From Sphingobacterium multivorum (lineage in GTDB: Bacteria > Bacteroidota > Bacteroidia > Sphingobacteriales > Sphingobacteriaceae): 64,000 nt of DNA. The notes below the pieces were generated by a model that searched no databases, had not been told where the DNA came from, and saw only the letters and a list, made by a program, of their open reading frames with translations. Below are positions 35,425 to 44,157 of the stretch, piece by piece. The translations under genes and the position numbers were made by a program. The stretch covers positions 5,518,001 to 5,582,000 of the forward strand of contig NZ_CP154261.1 in assembly GCF_039511225.1 (NCBI RefSeq), read 5' to 3'. Numbering within the stretch: the first letter of the stretch is position 1; each line of letters begins with the position of its first letter.

Positions 35425-35447
35425 GACTGACTAATTTTGCTTAATTA

Positions 35448-35455
35448 CAAACATA
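35448..35455 (-). promoter_or_regulatory. -7 box of the cupin-like gene
   Basis: On the minus strand TATGTTTG, exact TAnnTTTG. A TTTG lies 16 nt farther upstream, shorter than the usual 19-21. Confidence 0.5.
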
Positions 35456-35550
35456 AAAAAAATATTTCTATCAAATTTTAAAAATATTGCCTATGCTTTA
35501 TTTTTAATTGGAACAAATTACTCCTAGCAATTTAATAGAAATATATTTAA

Positions 35551-35790
35551 AATCTCCATGACCTTCGTCACTTTTATTACATTTTAACATCATCGATTCA
35601 ACTCGCAACCATTTCTACCCCCCTACAGATAAACATACTATTCATCTATCTTTTACAAGAGGAACATACCACAGCTATTGATCATCTGCCGATACGTAAA
35701 ATTGTCGTCGTACCGACATCGATTCGGAATGATAAAACGCCCTTCCCCATAGAAGTCTTTAGCGATCTTGTGGTCCTTAAAATTGCATAA
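35551..35790 (+). pseudogene. Possible gene relic ending at a terminator
   Basis: A 79-codon open frame with no ATG, GTG or TTG near its beginning but coding-like content, including LLQEEHTTAIDHLPIRKI and RNDKTPFPIEVFSDLVVL. The stop codon lies directly before a strong terminator, as the end of a real gene would. The phrase KIVVVPTSIRNDKTPFPIEV faintly recalls the plug of TonB-dependent receptors; this is a guess. Confidence 0.3.
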
Positions 35791-35830
35791 ATAACAAAAA
35801 AAGGGTCTTAAGAACCCTTTTTTTGTTATT
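35791..35830. terminator. Bidirectional intrinsic terminator before hemD end
   Basis: AACAAAAAAAGGGT / ACCC TTTTTTTGTT with a short loop around CTTAAGA. It serves hemD on the minus strand and would also stop plus-strand transcription of the relic. Confidence 0.88.
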
Positions 35831-35847
35831 TACCTTATGCTAGGCTA

Positions 35848-36618
35848 TTACTTATTTACCTTTTTGATATATTCTTCGACAGCCATCGTCATACTTGGCG
35901 CTTTTGGTGTTGGAGCAGGGATATCTAAAATTAATCCGTGATCTAAAAGAGCCTGTTGCGTAGAAGCGCCAAAGGCTGCAATCCTTGTATTATTCTGCTT
36001 AAAATCAGGGAAGTTATCATATAAGGACTGTACACTTGAAGGACTAAAGAACACGATAACATCGTAGAAAACATCTTTCAAATCCGTCAAATCGCTTACT
36101 ACAGTTCTAAAAAGCACAGCTGGTGTAAATTTGTAGCCGTTTTGTAGTAACCAATTACTTGTTTCCTCATTGGCAACATCCGAACAAGGGAACAAAAAAT
36201 TCTCCCCTTTGTGTTTTTTCAATACCTCTTCAAGGTCTTTCGCGGTCTGTTTACCAAAGAAAATCTTCCGTTTTCTATATTGGATATACTTTTGAAGATA
36301 AAGGGCAATCGTCTCTGAAATACAGAAATATTTCATTTCTGCAGACACTTCAAACCGCATCTCTTCGCAAATTCTAAAATAATGATCTACAGCATTTCTA
36401 CTCGTAAATATTACGGCAGAATAATCTGCTAGATTAACCTTATCCCTACGCACATCTTTGGCAGGAACTCCTTCTACGTGTATAAAACCTCGAAAGTCTA
36501 ATTTTAACCCGTATTTCTTTGCTAAATCATAATAAGGGGACTTATCGTTTTCAGGTTTTGGTAAAGTCACCAGTACACTTTTTACCTTCTTTGCTCTTTC
36601 TACGTCTGAAGTTTGCAT
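35848..36618 (-). CDS. hemD: Uroporphyrinogen-III synthase
   Basis: 256 residues from the ATG at 36618. HemD folds into two alpha/beta domains of low sequence conservation; visible landmarks are VKSVLVTLPKPE at the start, the interdomain YSAVIFTSRNAVDHYF, and DVIVFFSPSSVQSLYDNF with AAFGASTQQAL near the end. It cyclises hydroxymethylbilane to uroporphyrinogen III, the branch point to haem and sirohaem. It starts 11 bp after the DUF4271 gene, so the two form an operon. An upstream in-frame start overlaps that gene and is not preferred. Confidence 0.92.
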   Translation of the reverse strand: MQTSDVERAKKVKSVLVTLPKPENDKSPYYDLAKKYGLKLDFRGFIHVEGVPAKDVRRDKVNLADYSAVIFTSRNAVDHYFRICEEMRFEVSAEMKYFCISETIALYLQKYIQYRKRKIFFGKQTAKDLEEVLKKHKGENFLFPCSDVANEETSNWLLQNGYKFTPAVLFRTVVSDLTDLKDVFYDVIVFFSPSSVQSLYDNFPDFKQNNTRIAAFGASTQQALLDHGLILDIPAPTPKAPSMTMAVEEYIKKVNK

Positions 36619-36629
36619 ATTAACCAGTT

Positions 36630-37604
36630 TTAGCTCAATAATCTTAACAGTATTAATATTGGTGCTATTTCTAGGCAACAAAGGTACAAAATTAAATAGG
36701 AAATTGAAAATTTATACATGGACATAATATGAGTCGCTGTCTTCAGAAATCGATAGAAAAAGAGTAAGGCCGCTCCAACGATGGCCAAATGCAGTACAAC
36801 ACCCACCGATGTCAAAGGCACAAGACTCAAAATTAATAATACAGGAAGCATTAAAAAAAGTGTATTGAAATAAATCAGATACAGCACGGTCACATATTCT
36901 TTTACCAACTTTCTGATTTGAAACACAAAGGATAAGAACCGGATAAACCCGATTTTTAGTGCAAACAAAGCGCCAACCATACCCACAGTCTTCATATAAT
37001 TGGGAAAAGTAATAAAATCGAATCTATTTAATTCATACGCATAAAATAGGCTTACAAATAAGCCTATTGCCCCAGAGAATAATATAAACAGAAAAATAAA
37101 TGGCCAAGATGTCAGTATCGTATCCTCCTTACTTACTGATAGTAAGACCCGATCGTCCCAATAGCCCTGAAAAACCAATTTGATATCTGACGGGAAGAAT
37201 ACCCGAATCATCCCAACACCAAAAATTAATGCGAGAACTGTAAATAAAATCCAGTTTTCACGATGAGCCTTGAGCGTGCCATATTGCCGATCCAAATTGC
37301 TACTTCTTAATTCACCCTGAAAATACTGCTGTACATCAAAATTATAAATGTTATGAACCTTCAGCCCTTCCCCGTTCACGGTCACGATCCGATATTGATT
37401 CTGTAACGCAGGGTTCAAAGATGCCAAGACTTTCTGGTTTGGCGATTCAACAGAATCTTTTACTACATTTAGACTATCAGCCTTAACTGTGCTGCTGTTC
37501 TGTACAACCGCCCGAAAAGTCCGCCGCTGCGCATTCAATCCCGTAATTGAAAATAGCAGAAGCACTACAAATAGAAGATGATATTTGAAGATAGTTACGC
37601 TCAT
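36630..37604 (-). CDS. DUF4271 membrane protein
   Basis: 324 residues. A signal-anchor (about 9-25) is followed by a periplasmic region (to about 110) and some six membrane helices. The family is restricted to Bacteroidota and is regularly encoded directly before hemD, as here. The tight spacing suggests co-expression with haem synthesis, but no biochemical role is known. No catalytic motif is visible. Confidence 0.85.
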   Translation of the reverse strand: MSVTIFKYHLLFVVLLLFSITGLNAQRRTFRAVVQNSSTVKADSLNVVKDSVESPNQKVLASLNPALQNQYRIVTVNGEGLKVHNIYNFDVQQYFQGELRSSNLDRQYGTLKAHRENWILFTVLALIFGVGMIRVFFPSDIKLVFQGYWDDRVLLSVSKEDTILTSWPFIFLFILFSGAIGLFVSLFYAYELNRFDFITFPNYMKTVGMVGALFALKIGFIRFLSFVFQIRKLVKEYVTVLYLIYFNTLFLMLPVLLILSLVPLTSVGVVLHLAIVGAALLFFYRFLKTATHIMSMYKFSISYLILYLCCLEIAPILILLRLLS

Positions 37605-37666
37605 TAAAATGAATTATCTCTTAACGGCAATGAAATACTCATGAACCGTCTCTATTCGAAACTCTT

Positions 37667-37674
37667 TAATTTTG
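37667..37674 (+). promoter_or_regulatory. -7 box of tag
   Basis: TAATTTTG, exact TAnnTTTG, lying inside a longer reading of the tag frame. It implies that translation starts at 37728, not at the ATG at 37641. Confidence 0.5.
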
Positions 37675-37727
37675 GTCGTAAAGTTAGGATAAAAAGTTAT
37701 ATTGCATTCAAAAAATCTTCAGAGAAC

Positions 37728-38291
37728 ATGTACAAAGAAATCATACGTTGTCAATGGTGCGGTTCTGATCCGCAATATGTAGACTATCACGATAAAGAAT
37801 GGGGGCGACAAGTCCGCGATGACAAAACTTTATTTGAATTTTTGATCCTGGAGTCTGCACAAGCTGGCTTAAGCTGGATCACAATTCTTCGTCGAAGAGC
37901 AGCATACCAAGAAGCTTTTGCCAACTTTGATGTTGATCAAGTCGCGGCCTATACCAACGAACATGTTGCGAGGCTTTTGAGCGATTCGGGAATCATCAAA
38001 CACAGGAATAAAATTGAATCCACCATTACCAATGCGCAACATTTCAAGAAAATCCAAGCAGAATATGGTAGCTTCTATGACTACTTATACAGCTTTTTAC
38101 CTGAAAAACAACCGATTGTAAACCACTGGAGCAGTTTGCAACAGGTACCTGCAACGACAGTTATTTCTGATAAGATAGCAAAAGATATGAAGAAAAGAGG
38201 GTTCAAATTTTTCGGCTCTACCATTTGTTATGCGTATATGCAGGCCGTTGGAATGGTGAACGACCATATCGAAACCTGTTCGTTTAAATAG
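37728..38291 (+). CDS. tag: DNA-3-methyladenine glycosylase I
   Basis: 187 residues from the ATG at 37728 (MYKEIIRCQWCGSDPQYVDY), which aligns with the start of E. coli Tag. Zinc ligands are represented by the N-terminal Cys (IIRCQWC), HDKEWG, and the C-terminal NDHIETCSF. The catalytic pocket segment FEFLILESAQAGLSW is intact. It removes 3-methyladenine from alkylated DNA in base-excision repair. An upstream ATG would add 29 basic residues without counterpart and lies ahead of the predicted promoter. Confidence 0.94.
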   Translation: MYKEIIRCQWCGSDPQYVDYHDKEWGRQVRDDKTLFEFLILESAQAGLSWITILRRRAAYQEAFANFDVDQVAAYTNEHVARLLSDSGIIKHRNKIESTITNAQHFKKIQAEYGSFYDYLYSFLPEKQPIVNHWSSLQQVPATTVISDKIAKDMKKRGFKFFGSTICYAYMQAVGMVNDHIETCSFK

Positions 38292-38387
38292 GCTAGCCAG
38301 TAAAATGCGCATCGATTTCGCAAATCAATTTGAAAGAATTCAAAACAAGTGTTCTACCCCATAAAAAACGAACCTTTCAGAACAGAA

Positions 38388-38894
38388 ATGCCAGCTATGA
38401 ATCAAATCGACCTAACACAAAACCAATTGGTATTGAAAGAAAAAAAGGGGCCGCTAATTGCCAGAATATTCATCTATTTACTGACCATAATGACGATAAT
38501 TCTCCCATTAGGCGGCTTCATTGCCAATGTTCTCAATGACGGGGTAACACTTATGAGTGTTGTCTTCTATGGTATATTTGGATTAATAGCATGGTATATG
38601 ATCCGGGTTTCACTATGGAATACCTATGGCACTGAAATTATTCATTTTCAAAAAAACAAATTTAATTACGCAGCTAACTACCAATGGTTTAAAGGAAGTC
38701 TAAAAGAAATTGATTTTGAAAAGATAGACTTTACAATACAAAAAGCGGGCTATGAAGAAGATCATAAAGGTGTCTTGGTCATTAAATTTGATGAAAAGGA
38801 AATGTTTGAAACTGTCTCTAAATTCCCCTTGTCTGATCTGGAAATTTTGCTCATCAATCTGAAAGCATTATACAGCGATCAAACGCTTGAATAG
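38388..38894 (+). CDS. Two-helix membrane protein of unknown function
   Basis: About 168 residues (or 165 if the third following ATG is used; a GTG at 38349 would be longer). Two membrane segments (roughly IFIYLLTIMTIILPLGGFIA and the following VVFYGIFGLIAWYMI) are joined by a short loop, then a cytoplasmic alpha/beta domain with KGVLVIKFDEKEMFETVSK. This layout resembles PH-like membrane proteins. I do not recognise a named family. It follows tag on the same strand after 96 bp. Confidence 0.65.
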   Translation: MPAMNQIDLTQNQLVLKEKKGPLIARIFIYLLTIMTIILPLGGFIANVLNDGVTLMSVVFYGIFGLIAWYMIRVSLWNTYGTEIIHFQKNKFNYAANYQWFKGSLKEIDFEKIDFTIQKAGYEEDHKGVLVIKFDEKEMFETVSKFPLSDLEILLINLKALYSDQTLE

Positions 38895-38938
38895 AGCGAA
38901 ATTCTACCATTAAAATCTAACGATCACTTGATAGCACA

Positions 38939-39478
38939 TTAGATTGCTACGTTTTTATAAATATCGGGGAGATTCCGACAAAGACCATTAAAGTCCATAC
39001 CGTACCCAACTACAAATTCCTTACTTATTTCAAAGCCAACATAAGTTAATTCCTCAAAATGATACTGCAGTGCCTCAGGTTTCACCAAAAGTGCACAGGC
39101 AATCACACTGGCTGGATTTAATTTTTTTACTGCATCCAAGGTATATTTAAGTGAATGCCCGGAGTCGACAATATCTTCTACAATAATCACATCACGGCCT
39201 TCAAGGTCGATACCAAGTCCTAAAAGCTCGTTTAATTCAGATTGTCCCGTTCCAATATAAGATGCCAACTTAATAAAGGACATCTCACAAGGAACATCAA
39301 TTTGCTTAAGCAAATCTGCCATAAACATAAAACATCCATTCAAGACGCCTATAAAAACAGGCAGTTTGTGTTCATAACGCCGGCTTATATCAATCCCCAT
39401 TAGGCGCACTCGCTTCTGAATTTGTTCTTCTTCAAATAAAGGTTCGAAAAGCAATCCGTCAATTTCTATCTTTTTCAT
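38939..39478 (-). CDS. hpt: Hypoxanthine phosphoribosyltransferase
   Basis: 179 residues. The PRPP-binding loop is VIIVEDIVDSGHSLKYTL, and the flexible-loop and base-binding segments are SFIKLASYIGTGQSE and EFVVGYGMDFNGLCRNLPDIY. It salvages hypoxanthine and guanine to IMP and GMP. Single gene, convergent with the membrane protein upstream on the map and close behind the transglycosylase gene on the same strand (28 bp), so it may be its operon partner. Confidence 0.95.
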   Translation of the reverse strand: MKKIEIDGLLFEPLFEEEQIQKRVRLMGIDISRRYEHKLPVFIGVLNGCFMFMADLLKQIDVPCEMSFIKLASYIGTGQSELNELLGLGIDLEGRDVIIVEDIVDSGHSLKYTLDAVKKLNPASVIACALLVKPEALQYHFEELTYVGFEISKEFVVGYGMDFNGLCRNLPDIYKNVAI

Positions 39479-39505
39479 GTTAATATCCTTCTTTCGTCAC
39501 AGACA

Positions 39506-41680
39506 CTATTTGTGTGCGTCGTTTTGTTTTTCTTCTTTTTTACGTCCCAATATCTTGTCAAATAGCGATCGTTTTGGTTTCTCTGGTTCAGTCGCCTCCT
39601 CATCTTTCTTTTCCGTTAGATCCATTTGTTTTAGCTTCTTTGGAACAGATACACTTTCAAGATGATCGGCAGGAGAGCTACTTTCGAGACGATCGAACAA
39701 CAATGGATCATCTCCCATATCAAATACATCAACCGAATCTACCACAGCTGGTCGAGCTGCCCGCAGATGCGGTTGCAGAACAACTTCATAAAAACCATAA
39801 TTTGAAGTTGTTGAATCCACACTAATCTGCCCCGTTTTGGTCATAATATGACCATAGGTATTAAAATAGCGCAACATATTCCCTTTCAGGTGCCCTGTCC
39901 AATCAAAAAAGTTGAGTCCTTTTTTAGGTCGTGGAACGATACTGGACAAAAATATACTCTCTCCAAGCCCCAACTGTGCCGGTGTTTTTCCAAAATAATA
40001 ACGCGCAGCTTCGGTGATACCATATACATTATTCCCCCATTCGATGACATTCAGGTAAACCTCGTACATGCGTTGTTTGCTGACTTGCTGTGAACGCTCC
40101 ATCAGCCATACCAGCAAAATTTCTTCCAGCTTCCGCACAACGGTCTTATTCCGATTTAGAAAAACATTTTTTACCAGTTGCATAGATATCGTACTCGCCC
40201 CGCGCTTAAACCCTTTTTCCTTGATATTTGTAGCAATGGAGAGCTTAAAAGCCTTCTCCTCAAAGCCCTTGTGTTTAAAGAAAAAGGGGTCTTCTGTATT
40301 GATCAAACTAATCTGCATATAACGGGATATTTGATCTAGCGGTGTAAAATTAGGGTTTTGAGGCCCCACCACAATCTCCCGCATCGGCTTACCATCTTCG
40401 TAAGCTGTATACGTGAAAGGCGTATTTAGCATCGCAATATCAGCCTCTCCCCATTTAACGACTTTTAAATCCCTATCATCCATTTTGGAAGAGAAAAGAA
40501 GCTTTTCGGGCTTTTTTATTTCGAGCGCAAAGTTTAAATCGTATTGAATGTGCCCCTCCACCTGAATACCGTCTAAACCTGGGAATAATCCAACTGGCAT
40601 GGCATCAAAAAAGTGCTGTGCCGCTATCTTTTCAGTGTGAATAGCAAGGAAGAGTTCTTTTTCTGGTTTGTGCACATACTTGAGATAAGGAGAAAACACA
40701 AAATCTTTGACCTGTACGGTACTTTCTTTACTCACTTCAATCGATGATGCTCCAATATTCAATGCCCCCTGCATGATAGCTTCAGGAAAGATGACATCTT
40801 TACTAGAAATACGCCAGTGATTTACTTTCAAATTTTTAAAGCCCCATTGCCCATGCAATTCCAGCAATTCCTTATTCCTCCTGTGCGCCTTGTCCAGTCG
40901 GAAGGATATTTCATCAAAACTTACTGCAAGACCAAATTTGCGTTGCAACAAGGGAAGATTGACCTCCTTTTTATCAGAAAAAAGACGAAGGTCACATTCT
41001 TGATTATCCGAATCTATTGTTCCAGTCAGATTCCAGGCCGCTTCATGGTCGTTTAGCAGGAACTTCGTTTCCATATCTCCACCGTCGATCACCGCAGAGG
41101 GAATGACAATGCGCTGTGAAGTGCTGTCGTCGCGATAGGAAAGCTCAAGATTCTTGAGATCCAGATCATTTGGAACCTTAAAAAACACATTTTTCAACAA
41201 TCGATCTGCTAAAGCTGCCAGATTCTGTTTTGGGTTATCATTTTCTACGGTATCTTTTTTCTGTTTCTTGAATAAGAAATCGTAGTTACTGACCGAGTCT
41301 TTTTTAACAAGAGAGACGGTCCCATTATCCAAAATAACCTGCCCCAATTTTACATCTCCGAACAGCAAAGGCCACAATTTTACAGATACCGTCAGATCAT
41401 TGATTTGTGCCAATTGATCGCGATGTCTGGGCAACAATTGTATATTCTTAAACTGTACTGCACTAATTCCCTGGAAGGCATAATATTGGATCTTCAATTC
41501 CATATCATACTTTTCAAGCAATTTTGCTTTCGCTTTGTTGATTGCTCCCATGAGCATGGCATCTCTTTTCTGATAAGCATAGGTACCAACTGCAATAGCC
41601 AAAATCAGCATAGCAGCTAGCGCAATATAAAGCCATCGCCACTTGCGGGACTTAAAAGATGTTATAAATCGATTGGACAT
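39506..41680 (-). CDS. AsmA-like/GT51 transglycosylase fusion
   Basis: 724 residues. One N-terminal membrane helix (about 14-36) precedes a region of about 370 residues resembling AsmA/DUF3971-type lipid-transfer proteins (repeated strands such as DLTVSVKLWPLLFGDVKLG). From about 430 to 620 lies a GT51 peptidoglycan glycosyltransferase with the catalytic acid in NTEDPFFFKHKGF (Glu near 462), RGASTISMQLVKN, RKLEEILLVWLME, and YLNVIEWGNNVYGI. The C-terminus is charged and there is no transpeptidase domain. GT51 enzymes polymerise lipid II. The unusual N-terminal fusion suggests coupling of wall synthesis to envelope lipid or lipoprotein transport; that is inference. Confidence 0.82.
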   Translation of the reverse strand: MSNRFITSFKSRKWRWLYIALAAMLILAIAVGTYAYQKRDAMLMGAINKAKAKLLEKYDMELKIQYYAFQGISAVQFKNIQLLPRHRDQLAQINDLTVSVKLWPLLFGDVKLGQVILDNGTVSLVKKDSVSNYDFLFKKQKKDTVENDNPKQNLAALADRLLKNVFFKVPNDLDLKNLELSYRDDSTSQRIVIPSAVIDGGDMETKFLLNDHEAAWNLTGTIDSDNQECDLRLFSDKKEVNLPLLQRKFGLAVSFDEISFRLDKAHRRNKELLELHGQWGFKNLKVNHWRISSKDVIFPEAIMQGALNIGASSIEVSKESTVQVKDFVFSPYLKYVHKPEKELFLAIHTEKIAAQHFFDAMPVGLFPGLDGIQVEGHIQYDLNFALEIKKPEKLLFSSKMDDRDLKVVKWGEADIAMLNTPFTYTAYEDGKPMREIVVGPQNPNFTPLDQISRYMQISLINTEDPFFFKHKGFEEKAFKLSIATNIKEKGFKRGASTISMQLVKNVFLNRNKTVVRKLEEILLVWLMERSQQVSKQRMYEVYLNVIEWGNNVYGITEAARYYFGKTPAQLGLGESIFLSSIVPRPKKGLNFFDWTGHLKGNMLRYFNTYGHIMTKTGQISVDSTTSNYGFYEVVLQPHLRAARPAVVDSVDVFDMGDDPLLFDRLESSSPADHLESVSVPKKLKQMDLTEKKDEEATEPEKPKRSLFDKILGRKKEEKQNDAHK

Positions 41681-41959
41681 AATTATTACTTAATGCAAAT
41701 TCGTGCATATCAACAGTCAAACTTAGATAAATTAGCTTTTATATGCAATTTAATTGCGTGGCATATATACGTAATTTATCGATCTCTCCTCTGCCTATTG
41801 AGGAATTTATTTATTGAGGAAATATACATGAAGTTTTTCTAAGCACACATAGACGGATAAAAATGATAAAAACCATTCCGACCAATGGCATGACAACTTC
41901 CTGTAAGCTTATTTTCTAGCAGGAATTTACAACTTATTTTATAGGGATTCATCCGAATG

Positions 41960-42003
41960 AGGTCCCTATCAGGTCCCTATTAGGTCCCTATTAGGTCCGT
42001 TTA
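41960..42003. repeat. 11-bp tandem repeat, four units
   Basis: Units aggtccctatc, aggtccctatt, aggtccctatt and aggtccgttta follow one another without gaps. The last differs at three positions. Period equals that of the array near 4700, but the unit sequence is unrelated. Confidence 0.88.
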
Positions 42004-42135
42004 AAGAATAGAAATATTCACTTCATGTTTTGAACCTGAACTATGGAAGATTAATGTCCCATCCCTTTTGGTGTAATACAGCTTTCTAGATCCCATTAAA
42101 AACAAAGAAATGACATGAAATTGATCTGCAATGAG

Positions 42136-42143
42136 TAGTTTTG
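42136..42143 (+). promoter_or_regulatory. -7 box of mrp
   Basis: TAGTTTTG, exact TAnnTTTG, overlapped by the palindrome at 42140-42160. No TTTG at -33. Confidence 0.45.
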
Positions 42144-42160
42144 TAATCCGTGATTACAAA
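42140..42160. promoter_or_regulatory. Perfect 21-bp palindrome before mrp (operator candidate)
   Basis: TTTGTAATC, spacer CGT, GATTACAAA. It begins inside the -7 box and ends 10 bp before the ATG. Symmetry, size and position fit a site for a dimeric repressor. Confidence 0.6.
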
Positions 42161-42170
42161 TGAATAACAG

Positions 42171-43235
42171 ATGGTTACCAAAGAACAAGTATTAAATGCA
42201 TTATCCTATGTTGAAGAGCCTGATTTGAAAAAGGATCTTGTAACATTGAATATGATTCAAAATATCGAAATCGAAGGCCAAAAAATTTCTTTCGATGTCA
42301 TTTTAACTACGCCAGCTTGCCCGCTTAAAGACCATATTGAGCATGCTTGTCGAAACGCTATAGCCCATTTCATCGACAAAAATCTCGAAGTTCAGATTAA
42401 CATGACTTCCAATGTGATTGGGAAGCAAGGTGCACAAGTATCGGGTATTAAAAATATCATTTTGGTATCTTCAGGCAAAGGTGGAGTTGGTAAATCTACG
42501 GTTGCCGCCAATCTAGCTCTTGCTCTCCATGCCAAAGGTGCTAAAACAGGACTTTTAGATGCCGATATCTATGGACCATCGCTTCCGATTATGTTTGGAT
42601 TGGAAGGCGCTAAGCCAGGTTCGGTAGAAATGCCAGACGGACAGGTTAAAATTGAACCGCTTGAAAAATTTGGGCTGAAATTACTTTCAATAGGATTTTT
42701 CACCGATCCAAACCAACCTATTCCATGGCGTGGTCCAATGACCACCTCCGCAATCAAGCAGCTTTTTAACGATGCGCATTGGGGCGAACTGGATTACTTG
42801 GTCGTTGATATGCCTCCAGGCACTGGTGACATCCATATCACCGTATCGCAGACATTCCCTATTGCCGGAGCTGTGATTGTCACTACGCCGCAGCACGTTG
42901 CCCTGGCCGACGCCGTCAAAGGAATCGGAATGTTCTTAATGGATAGCATCAATATTCCATTATTGGGTGTCGTGGAAAATATGGCCTATTTTACCCCGGC
43001 TGAGCTGCCAGAGAATAAATACTATATTTTTGGTAAAGACGGTGGAAAACGTTTAGCAGAAGAATATAAAGTTCCTTTCCTCGGTGAAATCCCTTTATTA
43101 AAAGGCATTTCTGATGCTGGAGACAATGGTTTCCCAGTTGCCATAGATACCGAAGACCCTGTAACGAAATCATTTTTAACGATTGCAGAGAAAGTTGCCC
43201 AGCAACTTTCCATTATCCATAGCCAGGGGAAGTAA
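42171..43235 (+). CDS. mrp: Mrp/NBP35 family ATPase (ApbC-like)
   Basis: 354 residues. An N-terminal MIP18/DUF59 domain (about 1-80) is followed by a deviant Walker A SSGKGGVGKST (101-111) and the MinD-like motifs DADIYGPSLP and VDMPPGTGDIH. Family members load iron-sulfur clusters onto apoproteins. The C-terminal CxxC that binds the bridging cluster in E. coli Mrp is missing: the position reads ENMAYFTPAELPENKYYIFG. Whether it still carries a cluster through other Cys (for example PACP in the N-domain) cannot be told. Preceded by a palindromic operator candidate. Confidence 0.93.
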   Translation: MVTKEQVLNALSYVEEPDLKKDLVTLNMIQNIEIEGQKISFDVILTTPACPLKDHIEHACRNAIAHFIDKNLEVQINMTSNVIGKQGAQVSGIKNIILVSSGKGGVGKSTVAANLALALHAKGAKTGLLDADIYGPSLPIMFGLEGAKPGSVEMPDGQVKIEPLEKFGLKLLSIGFFTDPNQPIPWRGPMTTSAIKQLFNDAHWGELDYLVVDMPPGTGDIHITVSQTFPIAGAVIVTTPQHVALADAVKGIGMFLMDSINIPLLGVVENMAYFTPAELPENKYYIFGKDGGKRLAEEYKVPFLGEIPLLKGISDAGDNGFPVAIDTEDPVTKSFLTIAEKVAQQLSIIHSQGK

Positions 43236-43260
43236 TTAGTTAATAAATGTCCCTCGTGCT

Positions 43261-43304
43261 TCACAAAAAAAGGCTTTCATGCATATGAAAGCCTTTTTTT
43301 GTGA
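43261..43304. terminator. Bidirectional intrinsic terminator
   Basis: Perfect 20-bp inverted repeat TCACAAAAAAAGGCTTTCAT with a 4-nt loop. Lies between convergent mrp and xth. Confidence 0.93.
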
Positions 43305-43316
43305 GATGCCATCTAA

Positions 43317-44084
43317 TTAGACGGCAAGCTCCAACAATACCGGGCAATGATCGGAATGGACAGCATCTGGCATTATGCTTGAAGATTTGATTTTCTCTGC
43401 CAGAGGCTTTGAAACCATATTATAATCAATACGCCAACCCAGGTTTTTCGCACGTGCTCCAGCACGGTAACTCCACCAACTGTAATGGTGCGGATCCGGA
43501 TTTAAATGGCGAAAAGAGTCGATATAGCCCGAATTAATAAAATTCTCCATCCATTCGCGCTCCTCTGGAAGAAATCCCGAAGAATTTGCATTTGATTTTG
43601 GATTGTGAATATCAATAGCACGGTGACAAATATTATAATCACCACAAACGACCAAATTCGGTTTTTCGACCAAAAGCTTATCGCTATATAACTGAAAATC
43701 CGCCAGAAAACGGTATTTAAAATCTTGTCGCACATCTCCTGTCGTACCTGATGGAAAATAGGTACTCATCACGGAAACCTGATCAAAATCAGCACGGATA
43801 ATACGTCCTTCAAAATCATAATCTTCATGGCCGCAACCATACTCAATATGCTTAGGTGTGATACGCGTAAACAAGGCGACTCCGCTATAGCCCTTTTTTT
43901 GAGCGGGATACCAGTAATGCTCATAGCCCATCTGTTCCAACAAAGCAATTTCGGGAATTTGATCCGGTGTAGCTTTAATCTCCTGAAGACAGATGACATC
44001 TGCATTTACAGTTTTCAACCAGCCTAACCAATCTTTCTTCAAGGCTGCACGTAAACCATTCACATTATAGGTTACTATTTTCAT
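43317..44084 (-). CDS. xth: Exodeoxyribonuclease III
   Basis: 255 residues, exonuclease-endonuclease-phosphatase fold. Active-site segments in order: TYNVNGLRAALKK (Asn), CLQEIKA (Glu), VVCGDYNICHRAIDIHNPK (Asp and Asn), and the C-terminal SDHCPVLLEL (Asp-His). It cleaves DNA 5' of abasic sites and trims 3' ends in base-excision repair. Single gene with a shared terminator. Confidence 0.95.
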   Translation of the reverse strand: MKIVTYNVNGLRAALKKDWLGWLKTVNADVICLQEIKATPDQIPEIALLEQMGYEHYWYPAQKKGYSGVALFTRITPKHIEYGCGHEDYDFEGRIIRADFDQVSVMSTYFPSGTTGDVRQDFKYRFLADFQLYSDKLLVEKPNLVVCGDYNICHRAIDIHNPKSNANSSGFLPEEREWMENFINSGYIDSFRHLNPDPHHYSWWSYRAGARAKNLGWRIDYNMVSKPLAEKIKSSSIMPDAVHSDHCPVLLELAV

Positions 44085-44157
44085 TTTTTGAATATTGAGA
44101 TGCTAAATAATAAGGGAAAAAGCTCTTCAACCCCTGATTTGCGACTTCTTAAACACA

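Larger units (their letters stand above)
35425..35847. other. Intergenic region with possible plus-strand gene relic
   Basis: Contains the cupin gene promoter, an open plus-strand frame without start codon (35551-35790), and a bidirectional terminator. No intact gene. Confidence 0.5.
41681..42170. other. Divergent intergenic region transglycosylase / mrp
   Basis: Contains an 11-bp tandem repeat array (41960-42003), a -7 box and a perfect palindrome near mrp. No gene is seen; the left part is AT-rich. Confidence 0.6.

Noticed and set aside
37641..37727. 29-residue N-terminal extension of tag
   Set aside because: Basic, without counterpart in Tag, and overlaps a perfect -7 box that would drive the shorter form.
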